Shown here piece by piece: positions 52,708 to 61,880 of a stretch of DNA of 64,000 nt. The position numbers and the translations under genes were made by a program. Origin of the DNA: Pleurocapsa sp. PCC 7319 (GTDB taxonomy: Bacteria; Cyanobacteriota; Cyanobacteriia; Cyanobacteriales; Xenococcaceae); assembly GCF_000332195.1 (NCBI RefSeq), contig NZ_KB235920.1, positions 1 through 64,000 of the forward strand, given 5' to 3'. Positions within the stretch are counted from its first letter, which is position 1, and each line of letters opens with the position of its first letter. The notes beneath the pieces were generated by a model. That model was not told the DNA's origin. It made no database searches and saw only the letters and a list, made by a program, of their open reading frames with translations.

Positions 52708-55518
52708 ATGAAAACTCATCACAGAAATAAATCCTTATCACCGCCAAAAATTGACGCAAGAGATTTTTCGACTCTCGTGTCAGAAATTAAACAATTAATT
52801 CCTTTCTATACTCCAGAATGGCAGGTTTCTCAGGATAGGAATTCTGGTTCGGCTTTGTTAAATATATTCGCCCGTATGGTTGCAGGTACGATAGAGCAAC
52901 TTAACCAAGTGCCTGAGAAAAATTTTATTGCTTTTTTAAATTTGTTGGGGGTAAAACTTTTGCCCGCACAACCTGCTAGAGTTCCAGTATCTTTTTCTTT
53001 GAGTGAAGGAACAAAGGAAAACATTTTAGTTCTAGCTAGAACTAAGGTATCTGCTGAAAGAAATACGATAAAAAACGAGTCAATTGTATTTGAAACAGAA
53101 AGAAGTACGACCAAAAATGAGCCGATTGTATTTGAAACAGAAAAAAGTATTTCAGTTACTCCAGGAAAATTAGTTACTGCTTATAGTGTTAACCCTAAAA
53201 TAGATAGTATCTTCCCCGCACCACCTGGCTTTTTGACGGGAGAATCAACTCCTGTAGTGACTCAATTGATTGAAGATGGCAAATTGAATGACACTCGCTT
53301 ATTTTTGGAAGATGCCTCAGAAACTGAAGCTGGTGACATACTCAAAATCGGCAACGATCTATATTATGAGTACCTAGAAATAGACGAAGTTAAAGATCGC
53401 CAGATTAAACTCCAAGATCGGCTAACTGCTAACTACTTAGTAGATAATACTGTAGTTGAAAAAGTTGTCAATTTTGAGCTATTTACAGGTAAAAACCAAC
53501 AGGAACACAGTCTGTATTTAGGACATTCAACTCTTTTTAACCTTACAGGTAATGCACGCTTAACCCTTGAAATTCAGCCAGAGGATTCTTTAACGCAACT
53601 AGCAGATACTAACCTAGTTAGTTGGCAATATTGGGGAGAAGATCGAGCAACTAAAACTTTAAGATGGTATCCTTTTGATAATGTTGCGATCGCGTCTAAC
53701 AGGCTAATTCTAGAGAAGAATGGCGATCGCCAAACCAAACCCACAAAGATTAATAACATTGATAGTTTTTGGATTCGTTGCACTAGCGTCGCCCGCTCTT
53801 TAGACACGAATCTACAACTAATTAGCGATTTAACAGATATTCAAATAGACAATATTGAAGTGACAGTAGACCCTTCACCAGAAGTCGAGACAACAGCTAG
53901 TTCACTAGATTATTGCTTGATCTACAACAATCTGCAATATGAAAACAAAACTGGTATGTCTTTTCAACCTTTCCAATCTTTAGAAGATGAATACCAAACT
54001 ATTTATTTAGGGTTTGATGCTCCTCTGTCTAAAGGATTAATTAGTCTTTTCTTTTCCTTAGCAAGAGAAAGCGATCGCCAAAAGAATAGACCGCGTTTAA
54101 ATTGGTCATATTACCGAAAACAAAAAGCCAAAAGGGAATGGACTAAATTAAATTTACGAGATGAAACCAATAGTTTGGCTCAAAGTGGAACGGTAGAACT
54201 TATTGGTTCGTCGGATTTTGCTAGAGTCTCGCTGTTTAATCAATCCCTTTACTGGATAAGAATTGTCTACCCAGAAAAGCAGTCTAGTTCACTCCCCAAT
54301 CCTATATTTAGAGGTATTTATCTTAATACTACCTGGGCGAGTCAGATAGAAACAATCGAACGAGAAACTGTTGGCTCTAGTAACGGTAAAGCAGACCAAA
54401 CTTTTACTTTATACAGATATCCCGTACTTTCAGAAGAAGTCTGGGTTAATGAGTTTGCTGCTCTAACTGTAAAAGATAGAGAGCAACTATTAGCTCGATC
54501 GCAGCAACTTAAAACTAAGGAAATTAAAAACAAACTCGGAAACGTCACCGAATTTTGGGTTAAATGGCAACCTGTAGCTGATTTATTAGATTCAACTACA
54601 AGCGATTGCACAGCTAGCCGTTTGCGAAGCAAGTCCCGTCAAGCGGGATCGAGATCCGAAGGACTCGGGCATCGCCATTATGAAATTGATCGCTTTCTGG
54701 GAAAAATTACTTTTGGCGACGGTAAAAATGCCATGATTCCCCCAACAGGATTCAATAATATTCAGGTTACTTATCGAGTGGGTGGTGGCAAACAGGGAAA
54801 TGTCCCTCGCGGACAAATTAATCGCTTAAACACTTCTATTGCCTATATTGATCGCATTACCAATCCCGAACCCGCCAAAGGAGGCATAGATAGTGAATTA
54901 ATCGAGCGGGCTTTAAAAAGAGGTACGCAATTTTTAAAACATCGCCACCGTGCCGTAACTACATCTGATTTTGAAAGACTCAGCCAACAAGCAGATCGCA
55001 GTGTTGCCAAAGTTAAGTGTCTGCCTAATATTAATAATCAAGGACAACCAGAGTTAGGTTGGGTGAGTATCGTAATTGTTCCCAACAGCAAAGAAACTAA
55101 ACCCTATCCTTCTCTACAACTAAAACAACGAGTTAAAACATATCTGCAACAGCGAACGACGAATCTCGTCACAGTCCCCAAACGGCTTGATGTCAGGAGT
55201 CCAGTATATGTCGAGATTGCCATAAAAACTCAGATTATCGCGATCGCTTTCGATCTAGTTCCAGAGGTGGAACTAATGGCAAAACAAAGACTAGATGCCT
55301 TTCTTCATCCTCTGACGGGAGGAGATCGAGGTCGGGGCTGGGCATTCGGGCGATCGCCCTGTAAATCAGATTTTTACGCCTTGTTAGAGTCAATTCCTGG
55401 TGTCGATCGCGTTGATTCTCTTTCTCTAGTTTCTGCCAATAACAGAGCAATTACCGTCCCTGACTACGCCTTAGTTTCTACTGGCGAACATCAAATTAAA
55501 GTAACTTCGACCTGGTAA
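52708..55518 (+). CDS. J-like baseplate wedge protein 1 (Pvc11-type)
   Basis: This 936-aa protein of the putative baseplate assembly (gp6/J-like) family starts with IDARDFSTLVSEIKQLIPFYTPEW and has the C-terminal J core: FGDGKNAMIPPTGFNNIQVTYRVGGGKQGNVPRGQINRL, ALKRGTQFLKHRHRAVTTSDFERLSQQADRSVAKVKC and PLTGGDRGRGWAFGR. It forms the baseplate wedge with the next gene product. A 22-residue in-frame insert (SDCTASRLRSKSRQAGSRSE and on to HRHYEI, about 632-655) lies just before the FGDGK motif and is encoded by an interspersed repeat placed in a HIP1 site. Confidence 0.92.
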   Translation: MKTHHRNKSLSPPKIDARDFSTLVSEIKQLIPFYTPEWQVSQDRNSGSALLNIFARMVAGTIEQLNQVPEKNFIAFLNLLGVKLLPAQPARVPVSFSLSEGTKENILVLARTKVSAERNTIKNESIVFETERSTTKNEPIVFETEKSISVTPGKLVTAYSVNPKIDSIFPAPPGFLTGESTPVVTQLIEDGKLNDTRLFLEDASETEAGDILKIGNDLYYEYLEIDEVKDRQIKLQDRLTANYLVDNTVVEKVVNFELFTGKNQQEHSLYLGHSTLFNLTGNARLTLEIQPEDSLTQLADTNLVSWQYWGEDRATKTLRWYPFDNVAIASNRLILEKNGDRQTKPTKINNIDSFWIRCTSVARSLDTNLQLISDLTDIQIDNIEVTVDPSPEVETTASSLDYCLIYNNLQYENKTGMSFQPFQSLEDEYQTIYLGFDAPLSKGLISLFFSLARESDRQKNRPRLNWSYYRKQKAKREWTKLNLRDETNSLAQSGTVELIGSSDFARVSLFNQSLYWIRIVYPEKQSSSLPNPIFRGIYLNTTWASQIETIERETVGSSNGKADQTFTLYRYPVLSEEVWVNEFAALTVKDREQLLARSQQLKTKEIKNKLGNVTEFWVKWQPVADLLDSTTSDCTASRLRSKSRQAGSRSEGLGHRHYEIDRFLGKITFGDGKNAMIPPTGFNNIQVTYRVGGGKQGNVPRGQINRLNTSIAYIDRITNPEPAKGGIDSELIERALKRGTQFLKHRHRAVTTSDFERLSQQADRSVAKVKCLPNINNQGQPELGWVSIVIVPNSKETKPYPSLQLKQRVKTYLQQRTTNLVTVPKRLDVRSPVYVEIAIKTQIIAIAFDLVPEVELMAKQRLDAFLHPLTGGDRGRGWAFGRSPCKSDFYALLESIPGVDRVDSLSLVSANNRAITVPDYALVSTGEHQIKVTSTW
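54607..54672 (+). repeat. 66-bp repeat inserted in a HIP1 octamer inside the J-like gene
   Basis: The flanks AGCGAT and CGCCATTATG rejoin to AGCGATCGCCATTATG, a perfect HIP1 site coding SDRHY. The insert contains TCCCGTCAAGCGGGA (stem-loop) and GATCCGAAGGACTCGGGC, has a higher GC content than its surroundings, and is exactly 22 codons long, so the frame is kept. Confidence 0.65.
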
Positions 55519-55739
55519 ACACAGTTAATAACGAGGAAGAGGGGTCAGGGGTTAGGGGGTGGGTGATAGGGAAAAATTTAATTTCTGTTCTCTAAAGCGC
55601 GAATTAAAGCGGATAACAATCTACCTACTGATCTCTATAGGATTTTATTTCCATTTCTCTTCTCAATGATTTTCTCTATTTTCCACCCCCTCATCCCCAA
55701 CACCTAACACCTAACACCTAACACCTAACACCTAATCCC
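55519..55739. repeat. G-rich/C-rich heptamer spacer 6
   Basis: A G-rich arm (GGGGTCAGGGGTTAGGGGGTG, 55540-55570) and a C-rich arm of CACCTAACACCTAACAC units (55690-55735) enclose about 110 nt of ordinary sequence with no ORF. The TAACACC heptamer array leads directly into the next start codon. Confidence 0.65.
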
Positions 55740-58277
55740 ATGACCCTCCCACTCCCCCAACTAGATAACCAAACATTTGAAGAATTAGTAGCAGAGGCGC
55801 GGAAATTAATTCCCCGTTATGCTCCTGAATGGACGGATTACAATATCCACGATCCTGGTATTACCTTCATCGAATTGTTTGCTTGGCTGACCGAACTCCA
55901 GCGTTACTATCTCGATCGCGTTAGAGATGAAAATTACCTCAAATTCCTGAAACTTTTGGGTATAAAACTCCAAGATGCTCGTCCAGCTAGCACTGATGTC
56001 ACTTTTTACTTTGTTGAGCGGCAGATGTTGACACCAGTTATAGTTCCCCAGAGAACAAAGCTCGTTACTCAAGAAGAGATGGTTTTTGAGACAGACACTT
56101 CTATTTCACTCGTTTCCACCCAAATAGATCAGATTATTCGTTCTTCTGCCACAGGACTTAAAGAAAACCTTGATAGCGATCGCACGAAAGGACTGTGTTT
56201 CTCTGCTTTCGGTGAAGATGCCGAGGTGGGTAGTTCTTTATCTTTGGGGTTGGAGCCTATTTATCTTTTTGACTGGGATAAAGTAGCAAGCTGTGAAGAA
56301 AACGCAGATACCGAGCGACTGAAACAATATTTAGATCGGTATTTAGATATTAATTGGGTTAAAAATCTAGGCAATCGCAATATTTATAAAATTGATGAAG
56401 GTAAAACTATTTTAATTATCTATGGCGATCAGGAGTTAACTTTAGATTTAGATCGATCACATCAACAAGTTAAAATTACTGGTTCGGGCATAAGGGAATC
56501 TATTTATTTCTTTGCCAGCGAAGAAGAAGACAAGCTATTTATCTACGCTCAACCATTTTCCATTAATCAAAAAATTCCTTTAACTTTTAACCTGTTTGAA
56601 AATTATCCAGTACCTAAAGGCAAACATCGAGAAGAACCTGTTGATTTTGTCCCCTCGGTTGTTTTGCGGTGGGAATATTACAGTACGGCTGGGTATTGGC
56701 GATCGCTAGAAATAGAGCGAGATGAAACCCAGATGCTGTATCAAAGCGGACGGGTTTGGTTTCGTGTTCCTCTCGATCTGAAAGTGAGAAACATCTTCCC
56801 TTTTGCCGAACAATTATACTGGCTGCGAGTTACAGTAGAACGCTCTGAATACGAACTACCGCCCAAAATCAATTCGATTGCGCTAAATACGATTTCTGCA
56901 TCTGGGGTCAATACTCTAGCAGAAATCATAACCCATTCTAGTAATGGCGATCGCAGACAAACATTTCCCTCTTCTTATTTAGTTTTAAAAGGCGACAATA
57001 TTCTGCAAGTAAAAATGTCCTATGAAGACTGGAGAGCTAAATTAGGTCATGAGTTAGACGAAACGGAAATACAAGAACTTATAAAAATCGAATATTGGCA
57101 AGATTGGTACGACTATGAGTTAGATAAGACAGAAAATTCAGAATTTATCCCTATTACCTTCAGAGAAGACATTCCCCCTAGAGAAAAAGATAACGTTCGA
57201 GTAGTTTCTGTTGCCGAATCAGACAATTTTCAGAGATCGTTCCACAGTAATGGCTTACCCTATCAAACTTTCTCCCTCAAACAATTTCCCATTGTTACTA
57301 CAACATTCAAAATTCAAGTTAAAGAGAAAATAGATAACGAATACTACTGGCGAGATTGGATTCGGGTTAATGATTTTGATGCTTCCGGGTCGCAAGATAA
57401 CCATTACATTTTAGAAGCTCAAAAGGGTGAAATTTGTTTTGGCGATGGAGTTAATGGCAAAATTCCCCCCCCAGACAACCAAGACAACATTCGCGTTATT
57501 TCTTGTCAGCTTGTTCGAGGAGAAAGAGGAAATATAGAAGCCAATGCGATCAACACAATTTACAATCCCGTATCTGGCTTATTAGGTAAAGAATTCATCA
57601 CCATTAACAACGATCGCGCAGCTACTGGAGGAACTAGCCATGAATCCCTAGCCACAGCCAAACGACGTATGAGACAAGAACTAAAGACAAGCGATCGCGC
57701 CATTACGGAACAAGATCTAGAGCAATTAGCTATAAATACCCCTGGGCTGCGCGTTGCCAGAGCCAAAGCTATTGTATCCTCCAAAGATGAACCAAGTTCC
57801 TTGATTAAAGTTGCGATCGTCCCTTACAGCGAAACTCCAATACCAACCGAGCCAAGTGAAGGATTTTTAAAAGCTATTCGGCAACATCTCAATAAACACA
57901 GATTAATTACTACTCAAATTGAAGTCATTAAGCCTCATTTCGTTGAGATAAGTGTTAAAGCGGTAGTGCGTATTTATCCCGAACATAACCCCGAACAAAC
58001 TCGCCAAAAAATAGAACATTGCCTCACTCAGCAATTTTTAAATCCCCTAACTGGAGGAGATGAAGGCAAAGGCTGGAGTTTTGGGCGTACTGTTTATCGT
58101 TCAGAAGTTTACCAAGCAATTGCCAACAGCACCGAAGCAGTAGATTGCGTTGAAAACTTAAAACTAATAGTTGTCAATCCTAGCCAAAAAATTAAAGTCG
58201 ATCGCGCTGGCAATATCCCTCTTGTAACCCACAGCCTTGTTTATTCAACAAAACACCAAATAGAGATCGAGGTTTAG
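55740..58277 (+). CDS. J-like baseplate wedge protein 2 (Pvc11-type)
   Basis: This 845-aa paralogue has PLPQLDNQTFEELVAEARKLIPRYAPEWTDYNIHDPGITFIELFAWLTELQRYYLDRV, the classic N-terminus, and a C-terminal J domain with ICFGDGVNGKIPPPDNQDNIRV, ERGNIEANAI, SLATAKRRMRQELKTSDRAITEQDLEQLAINTPGLRVARAKA and NPLTGGDEGKGWSFGRTVYRSEVYQAI. Two J proteins, one following the canonical N-terminus better than the other, are common in eCIS operons. Confidence 0.94.
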   Translation: MTLPLPQLDNQTFEELVAEARKLIPRYAPEWTDYNIHDPGITFIELFAWLTELQRYYLDRVRDENYLKFLKLLGIKLQDARPASTDVTFYFVERQMLTPVIVPQRTKLVTQEEMVFETDTSISLVSTQIDQIIRSSATGLKENLDSDRTKGLCFSAFGEDAEVGSSLSLGLEPIYLFDWDKVASCEENADTERLKQYLDRYLDINWVKNLGNRNIYKIDEGKTILIIYGDQELTLDLDRSHQQVKITGSGIRESIYFFASEEEDKLFIYAQPFSINQKIPLTFNLFENYPVPKGKHREEPVDFVPSVVLRWEYYSTAGYWRSLEIERDETQMLYQSGRVWFRVPLDLKVRNIFPFAEQLYWLRVTVERSEYELPPKINSIALNTISASGVNTLAEIITHSSNGDRRQTFPSSYLVLKGDNILQVKMSYEDWRAKLGHELDETEIQELIKIEYWQDWYDYELDKTENSEFIPITFREDIPPREKDNVRVVSVAESDNFQRSFHSNGLPYQTFSLKQFPIVTTTFKIQVKEKIDNEYYWRDWIRVNDFDASGSQDNHYILEAQKGEICFGDGVNGKIPPPDNQDNIRVISCQLVRGERGNIEANAINTIYNPVSGLLGKEFITINNDRAATGGTSHESLATAKRRMRQELKTSDRAITEQDLEQLAINTPGLRVARAKAIVSSKDEPSSLIKVAIVPYSETPIPTEPSEGFLKAIRQHLNKHRLITTQIEVIKPHFVEISVKAVVRIYPEHNPEQTRQKIEHCLTQQFLNPLTGGDEGKGWSFGRTVYRSEVYQAIANSTEAVDCVENLKLIVVNPSQKIKVDRAGNIPLVTHSLVYSTKHQIEIEV

Positions 58278-58424
58278 GTTTTGGGTTTTGGGTGCTGAGT
58301 GTTAAGTATTCATCGATCTAACCCCTACCACCTAACCCCTACCACCTAACCCCTACCACCTAACCCCTACCACCTAACCCCTACCACCTAACCCCTACCA
58401 CCTAACCCCCAACCCCTAATCCAA
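58278..58424. repeat. Heptamer spacer 7: CTAACCCCTACCAC 14-mer array
   Basis: A short G-rich arm (TTTTGGGTTTTGGGTGCTGA) is followed by ATTCATCGATCTAACCCC and about six tandem copies of the 14-mer CTACCACCTAACCC, up to about 58410. Confidence 0.8.
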
Positions 58425-58425
58425 A

Positions 58426-60351
58426 ATGAAATCACCAGAATTCAAATTTTTAGTTTTAAATACCAAAGCAGATTGGGAACTAGGTGAACCAAGCAATCTG
58501 ACTGTTGATGATAAAGGAATACGAATCAAATCTGGTTTGCAGTTTGTCCCCCAGCATCTGCTCAATCGCTTTCCAATTGTGGACTTTGCCGTAGGCGACT
58601 TGACCCAAGTTTATTTACTCGATGCCCAAAATCGGCGAATCGTCCTGTTTGATTCGCGGCAAAACTATTACGAATCAATCGATCTTCTGCAAGATTTAGT
58701 TCAACGTCCTACCTATATCGCCTATAGTCCTGCAACTGTCTACGTTGCCGATGAATTTAGCCCCTCAAATCAAACTCGTATTTATGCCTTTGCTCAAAGA
58801 GATAATTGGCAAGTACGCTGGATAGTGACGCTTCCTGTTGGGCTTAAACCAGTCGCAATGGTGGCAGATCGCGAAGGGAACTTATATGTTTTATTAAATA
58901 TTGGCGAACAGTTAATTGTTAAGTACAATGCTGCGGGACAACAAATACCGACAACGGAATTCACCAGAGACAACCTAAGCGACCCTCAAGCAATGGCGAT
59001 CGCTTCTAATGGCAATCTCTACGTTCTGACTGCTGAAGCGATAGTAAAGTTCAAGCCCGATAACGATCATGCCTATACCTGCGCCATTATTGGTTTAGAA
59101 GAACTAATTTCTAGAGGTATACAACCTTCTGGATTAACTATAGATTCTAACGAGAATCTCTATATTGGCGATCGCCGTAACCGAAATATAGCAGAAGAGG
59201 AAGAACGATTTATTTTTCGTCTCGACCCATCGGAAAAAACCACCCAACCAATTATGGGATATCGGGGTGTGGTGACTAAACTTATTTTAGATTCGACAAA
59301 TCATTTAGTTGTTTTCAATTCCCAACGACAAGAAATCAGAATTTTACAGGGAGAAAAGCAATTTTTACGAACTCCGTTGCAAAAACTACCTAGAGGAGAA
59401 TTCACTTCTCAAGTTCTCGACAGCACCAAATTGGGACAATGTTGGCACAAAATTGTTTTAGATGCCGAGATTCCAGATAATACTCAAATAAAAGTTTATT
59501 ATGCCAGTAGCGATGAATTAACTAGCGATCGTTCTTGGTCAGAACCGATAATTAATCCCCAAGATGCTCTATTCAGGGAAGCAACAGGGCGTTATCTTTA
59601 TTTAAAAATAGAATTAATCGGCAACGATTGGCACACGCCGACAATTAGAAGCTTGAGGGTATATTTTCCTCGTCTTTCTTATCTGCGCTATTTACCTGCT
59701 GTCTATCAAGAAGACGAAACCAGTCGCGATTTTCTCGAACGTTTTCTCTCTATTTTTGAAACCTATTTTAATAACATAGAAACGCAGATCGATCAGGTCG
59801 GACGTTATTTTGATGCTGAAGTAGTTCCCTCGAACTTCTTACCCTGGCTGGCTAGCTGGATGGCGATCGCTGTAGATGAAAATTGGACGGATAGCCAACT
59901 GCGTCAACTAATTCAAAAAGCCCCTTACCTTTACCGTCAGCGCGGTACGAGAGAAGGTATTGCTGCTACGGTGGAAATTTTAACGGGTTCTCCTCCTTTA
60001 ATCGTCGAGTCATTTCAACAGACAGATCGCGAAGAATCAAACCAGAATAACCCTTTCCGTTTTTGGGTTTTACTCGCTCCTGCCGATCTCGATAACAAAG
60101 GACTGCAAAGCATACAACGCCAAATCGAAGCCGAAAAACCCGCCCATACAGAAGCCGTTCTTAAAGTCTTACCACCTTGGACTGCTTTAAATCGGCAAAG
60201 CTATCTAGGAGTCAACTCTCGCATTCTCGATCCTGCTTTGCGTCTCGATCGCGGTGCAGTAATTTCTCAAGATAGCATTCTAACCGATCCAGAGGAATAT
60301 GGGCAGGTCGGTAGGCGAGCGAGATTGGAATTAGACACGGTAATTAATTAG
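58426..60351 (+). CDS. Beta-propeller / phage tail protein I fusion (Pvc12-like)
   Basis: This is a 641-aa protein. Residues about 45-330 contain NHL-like propeller repeats (VAMVADREGNLYVLLNIGEQLIVKYNAAGQ; PQAMAIASNGNLYVLTAEAIVKFKPD; SGLTIDSNENLYIGDRRNR). A beta-sandwich-like stretch follows (about 345-420). The C-terminal about 200 residues are gpI-like: LRYLPAVYQEDETSRDFLERFLSIFETYFNNIETQ, PSNFLPWLASWMAIAVDENW and RQRGTREGIAATVEILTG. gpI-type proteins close the baseplate wedge and connect to fibres, and the propeller could provide surface or membrane contact. Confidence 0.88.
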   Translation: MKSPEFKFLVLNTKADWELGEPSNLTVDDKGIRIKSGLQFVPQHLLNRFPIVDFAVGDLTQVYLLDAQNRRIVLFDSRQNYYESIDLLQDLVQRPTYIAYSPATVYVADEFSPSNQTRIYAFAQRDNWQVRWIVTLPVGLKPVAMVADREGNLYVLLNIGEQLIVKYNAAGQQIPTTEFTRDNLSDPQAMAIASNGNLYVLTAEAIVKFKPDNDHAYTCAIIGLEELISRGIQPSGLTIDSNENLYIGDRRNRNIAEEEERFIFRLDPSEKTTQPIMGYRGVVTKLILDSTNHLVVFNSQRQEIRILQGEKQFLRTPLQKLPRGEFTSQVLDSTKLGQCWHKIVLDAEIPDNTQIKVYYASSDELTSDRSWSEPIINPQDALFREATGRYLYLKIELIGNDWHTPTIRSLRVYFPRLSYLRYLPAVYQEDETSRDFLERFLSIFETYFNNIETQIDQVGRYFDAEVVPSNFLPWLASWMAIAVDENWTDSQLRQLIQKAPYLYRQRGTREGIAATVEILTGSPPLIVESFQQTDREESNQNNPFRFWVLLAPADLDNKGLQSIQRQIEAEKPAHTEAVLKVLPPWTALNRQSYLGVNSRILDPALRLDRGAVISQDSILTDPEEYGQVGRRARLELDTVIN

Positions 60352-60424
60352 GGGATAGGGGTTAAATCGATTAAAACCAATTAAAATTTACAACCCAAAA
60401 CCCAAAACCCAACACCCGACCCCC
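60352..60424. repeat. G-rich/C-rich heptamer spacer 8 with ATCGAT centre
   Basis: GGGGATAGGGGTTAAATCGA, then TTAAAACC and ACAACCCAAAACCCAAAACC units. AGAGGAAGC before the next start provides a ribosome-binding site. Confidence 0.6.
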
Positions 60425-60457
60425 AATAATCAATAACCAACAGAGGAAGCAATCATC

Positions 60458-61831
60458 ATGAAAAATAGTAATGGATACTCGATATCATCTTTCGAGCGCA
60501 ACAAATATTTTTACAGCAAACTGCTAACGGTTCGCGACTTTGAACTCGAACAAAAATATGGCATTGAAAAGAACCACCTGATTAATCGCTTGATTTTAGG
60601 GGAAGGTATTGTTTGTGGTTTAGAAATTGAATTAGATCAACAAACAGAACCAGATGTTTTAAGCGTTACCCTCACTCCAGGGGTAGCTTTAGATCGCAAT
60701 GGCAGAGAAATTGTCGTCGGTAAAACTATATCCGAACCATTGGAAATTAAATCTTCCGAGACGCAATATATTTATATTGAATATCAAGAACACGATCGCG
60801 AACCCATTGCAGACATAGCTAATGGTACTTCTGAAGAATCAGGCGATCGCTATAATCGAGTTTTGGAAAGTTTTCATCTTTTCTTGAGTTCGGAAGCACC
60901 TCCAGAATTAGAATCCAAGTCAGACTTAACTTTAGAATCTTTAGAATCTCTAGACCAACTGGTACGAGAATATTACGATCGCTCTTTAAAAACTGGTTCT
61001 CATAATAAATACGAACACATACCCTTAGCAGTCGTAGATATTACTGACAATAAACCCGTTCTCAACGAGGAAGAAACTCAAAAAGTACGCCCTATCCTCC
61101 GCAGCAACCCCATGCTGTACGATCTTTTAGAGCGAGTTTACGATCTGACTCAACAGGCGATCGATCTTCCTCAAATCGATGCTAATAGCTTTACTTCCTC
61201 CGATGAAAGTATCAAAATCACTCCCACCGAAGAACCCAAAGGATTTGACTTTACCCTAGCATCTGAGACAGAGCGATCGCATAATAAGATGTTTACAGGG
61301 AAAAGAGTCCTAGAGTTGACCACAGAGGAAAATTTACCCCCAGGTACTCTCCAACCCGTTACCGTTCGGATCGACGAACTAGCAGAAAAAGAACCCTTCA
61401 CGGTAATTTTAGCTCCCCAACTTCCTGCCACTATTCCCCCTGTTTTCACTCCCACTTTAGGAGAGCAAGATGGGGATGGGCTGCGTTTTGCCTTTGGTTC
61501 TCATCCCGAACTACCCCGTAGCTATGTGGCATATGTACCCCAACCCTACAATAAAACCTTTGAAATTCATGGTTGCGATCGCAATCTCAGCGAACTCAAT
61601 CTTAAGCAGGTAGAAGTAGTTTACTGGGTTATGGCAGGGGTAAAAGAACCTTCTTTAAAAGACAGAATTTTAGAGCTTCTAGCCAATAACCCCGAAGGAA
61701 TGGGCATTGGCTTAATCGGTAGAGAATTAGATGTCGAACGTTCTATTTTACAGGAAGAACTAACTCAATTAATGGATAACGAACTAATTCGACGCAACAA
61801 CGGCACTAATGGTAAATATTTCTTAGTTTAA
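60458..61831 (+). CDS. Conserved injection-system protein with winged-helix-like C-terminus, unknown function
   Basis: This is a 457-aa protein. Residues 1-110 have the pattern FERNKYFYSKLLTVRDFELEQKYGIEKNHLINRLILGEGIVCGLEIEL and TLTPGVALDRNGREIVVG, which I know from proteins encoded beside baseplate genes in other eCIS loci. The middle (about 250-390) is beta-rich. Residues about 398-457 read as a winged helix: LKDRILELLANNPEGMGIGLIGRELDVERSILQEEL and then LMDNELIRRNNGTNGKYFLV. It could be a tail-associated structural protein; whether the last domain binds DNA or is a structural adaptor is not known. Confidence 0.65.
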   Translation: MKNSNGYSISSFERNKYFYSKLLTVRDFELEQKYGIEKNHLINRLILGEGIVCGLEIELDQQTEPDVLSVTLTPGVALDRNGREIVVGKTISEPLEIKSSETQYIYIEYQEHDREPIADIANGTSEESGDRYNRVLESFHLFLSSEAPPELESKSDLTLESLESLDQLVREYYDRSLKTGSHNKYEHIPLAVVDITDNKPVLNEEETQKVRPILRSNPMLYDLLERVYDLTQQAIDLPQIDANSFTSSDESIKITPTEEPKGFDFTLASETERSHNKMFTGKRVLELTTEENLPPGTLQPVTVRIDELAEKEPFTVILAPQLPATIPPVFTPTLGEQDGDGLRFAFGSHPELPRSYVAYVPQPYNKTFEIHGCDRNLSELNLKQVEVVYWVMAGVKEPSLKDRILELLANNPEGMGIGLIGRELDVERSILQEELTQLMDNELIRRNNGTNGKYFLV

Positions 61832-61880
61832 GCCGTTTTTTAACTCCGAACTCCTCATTCCGAATTCCCAACTCAAAGCC

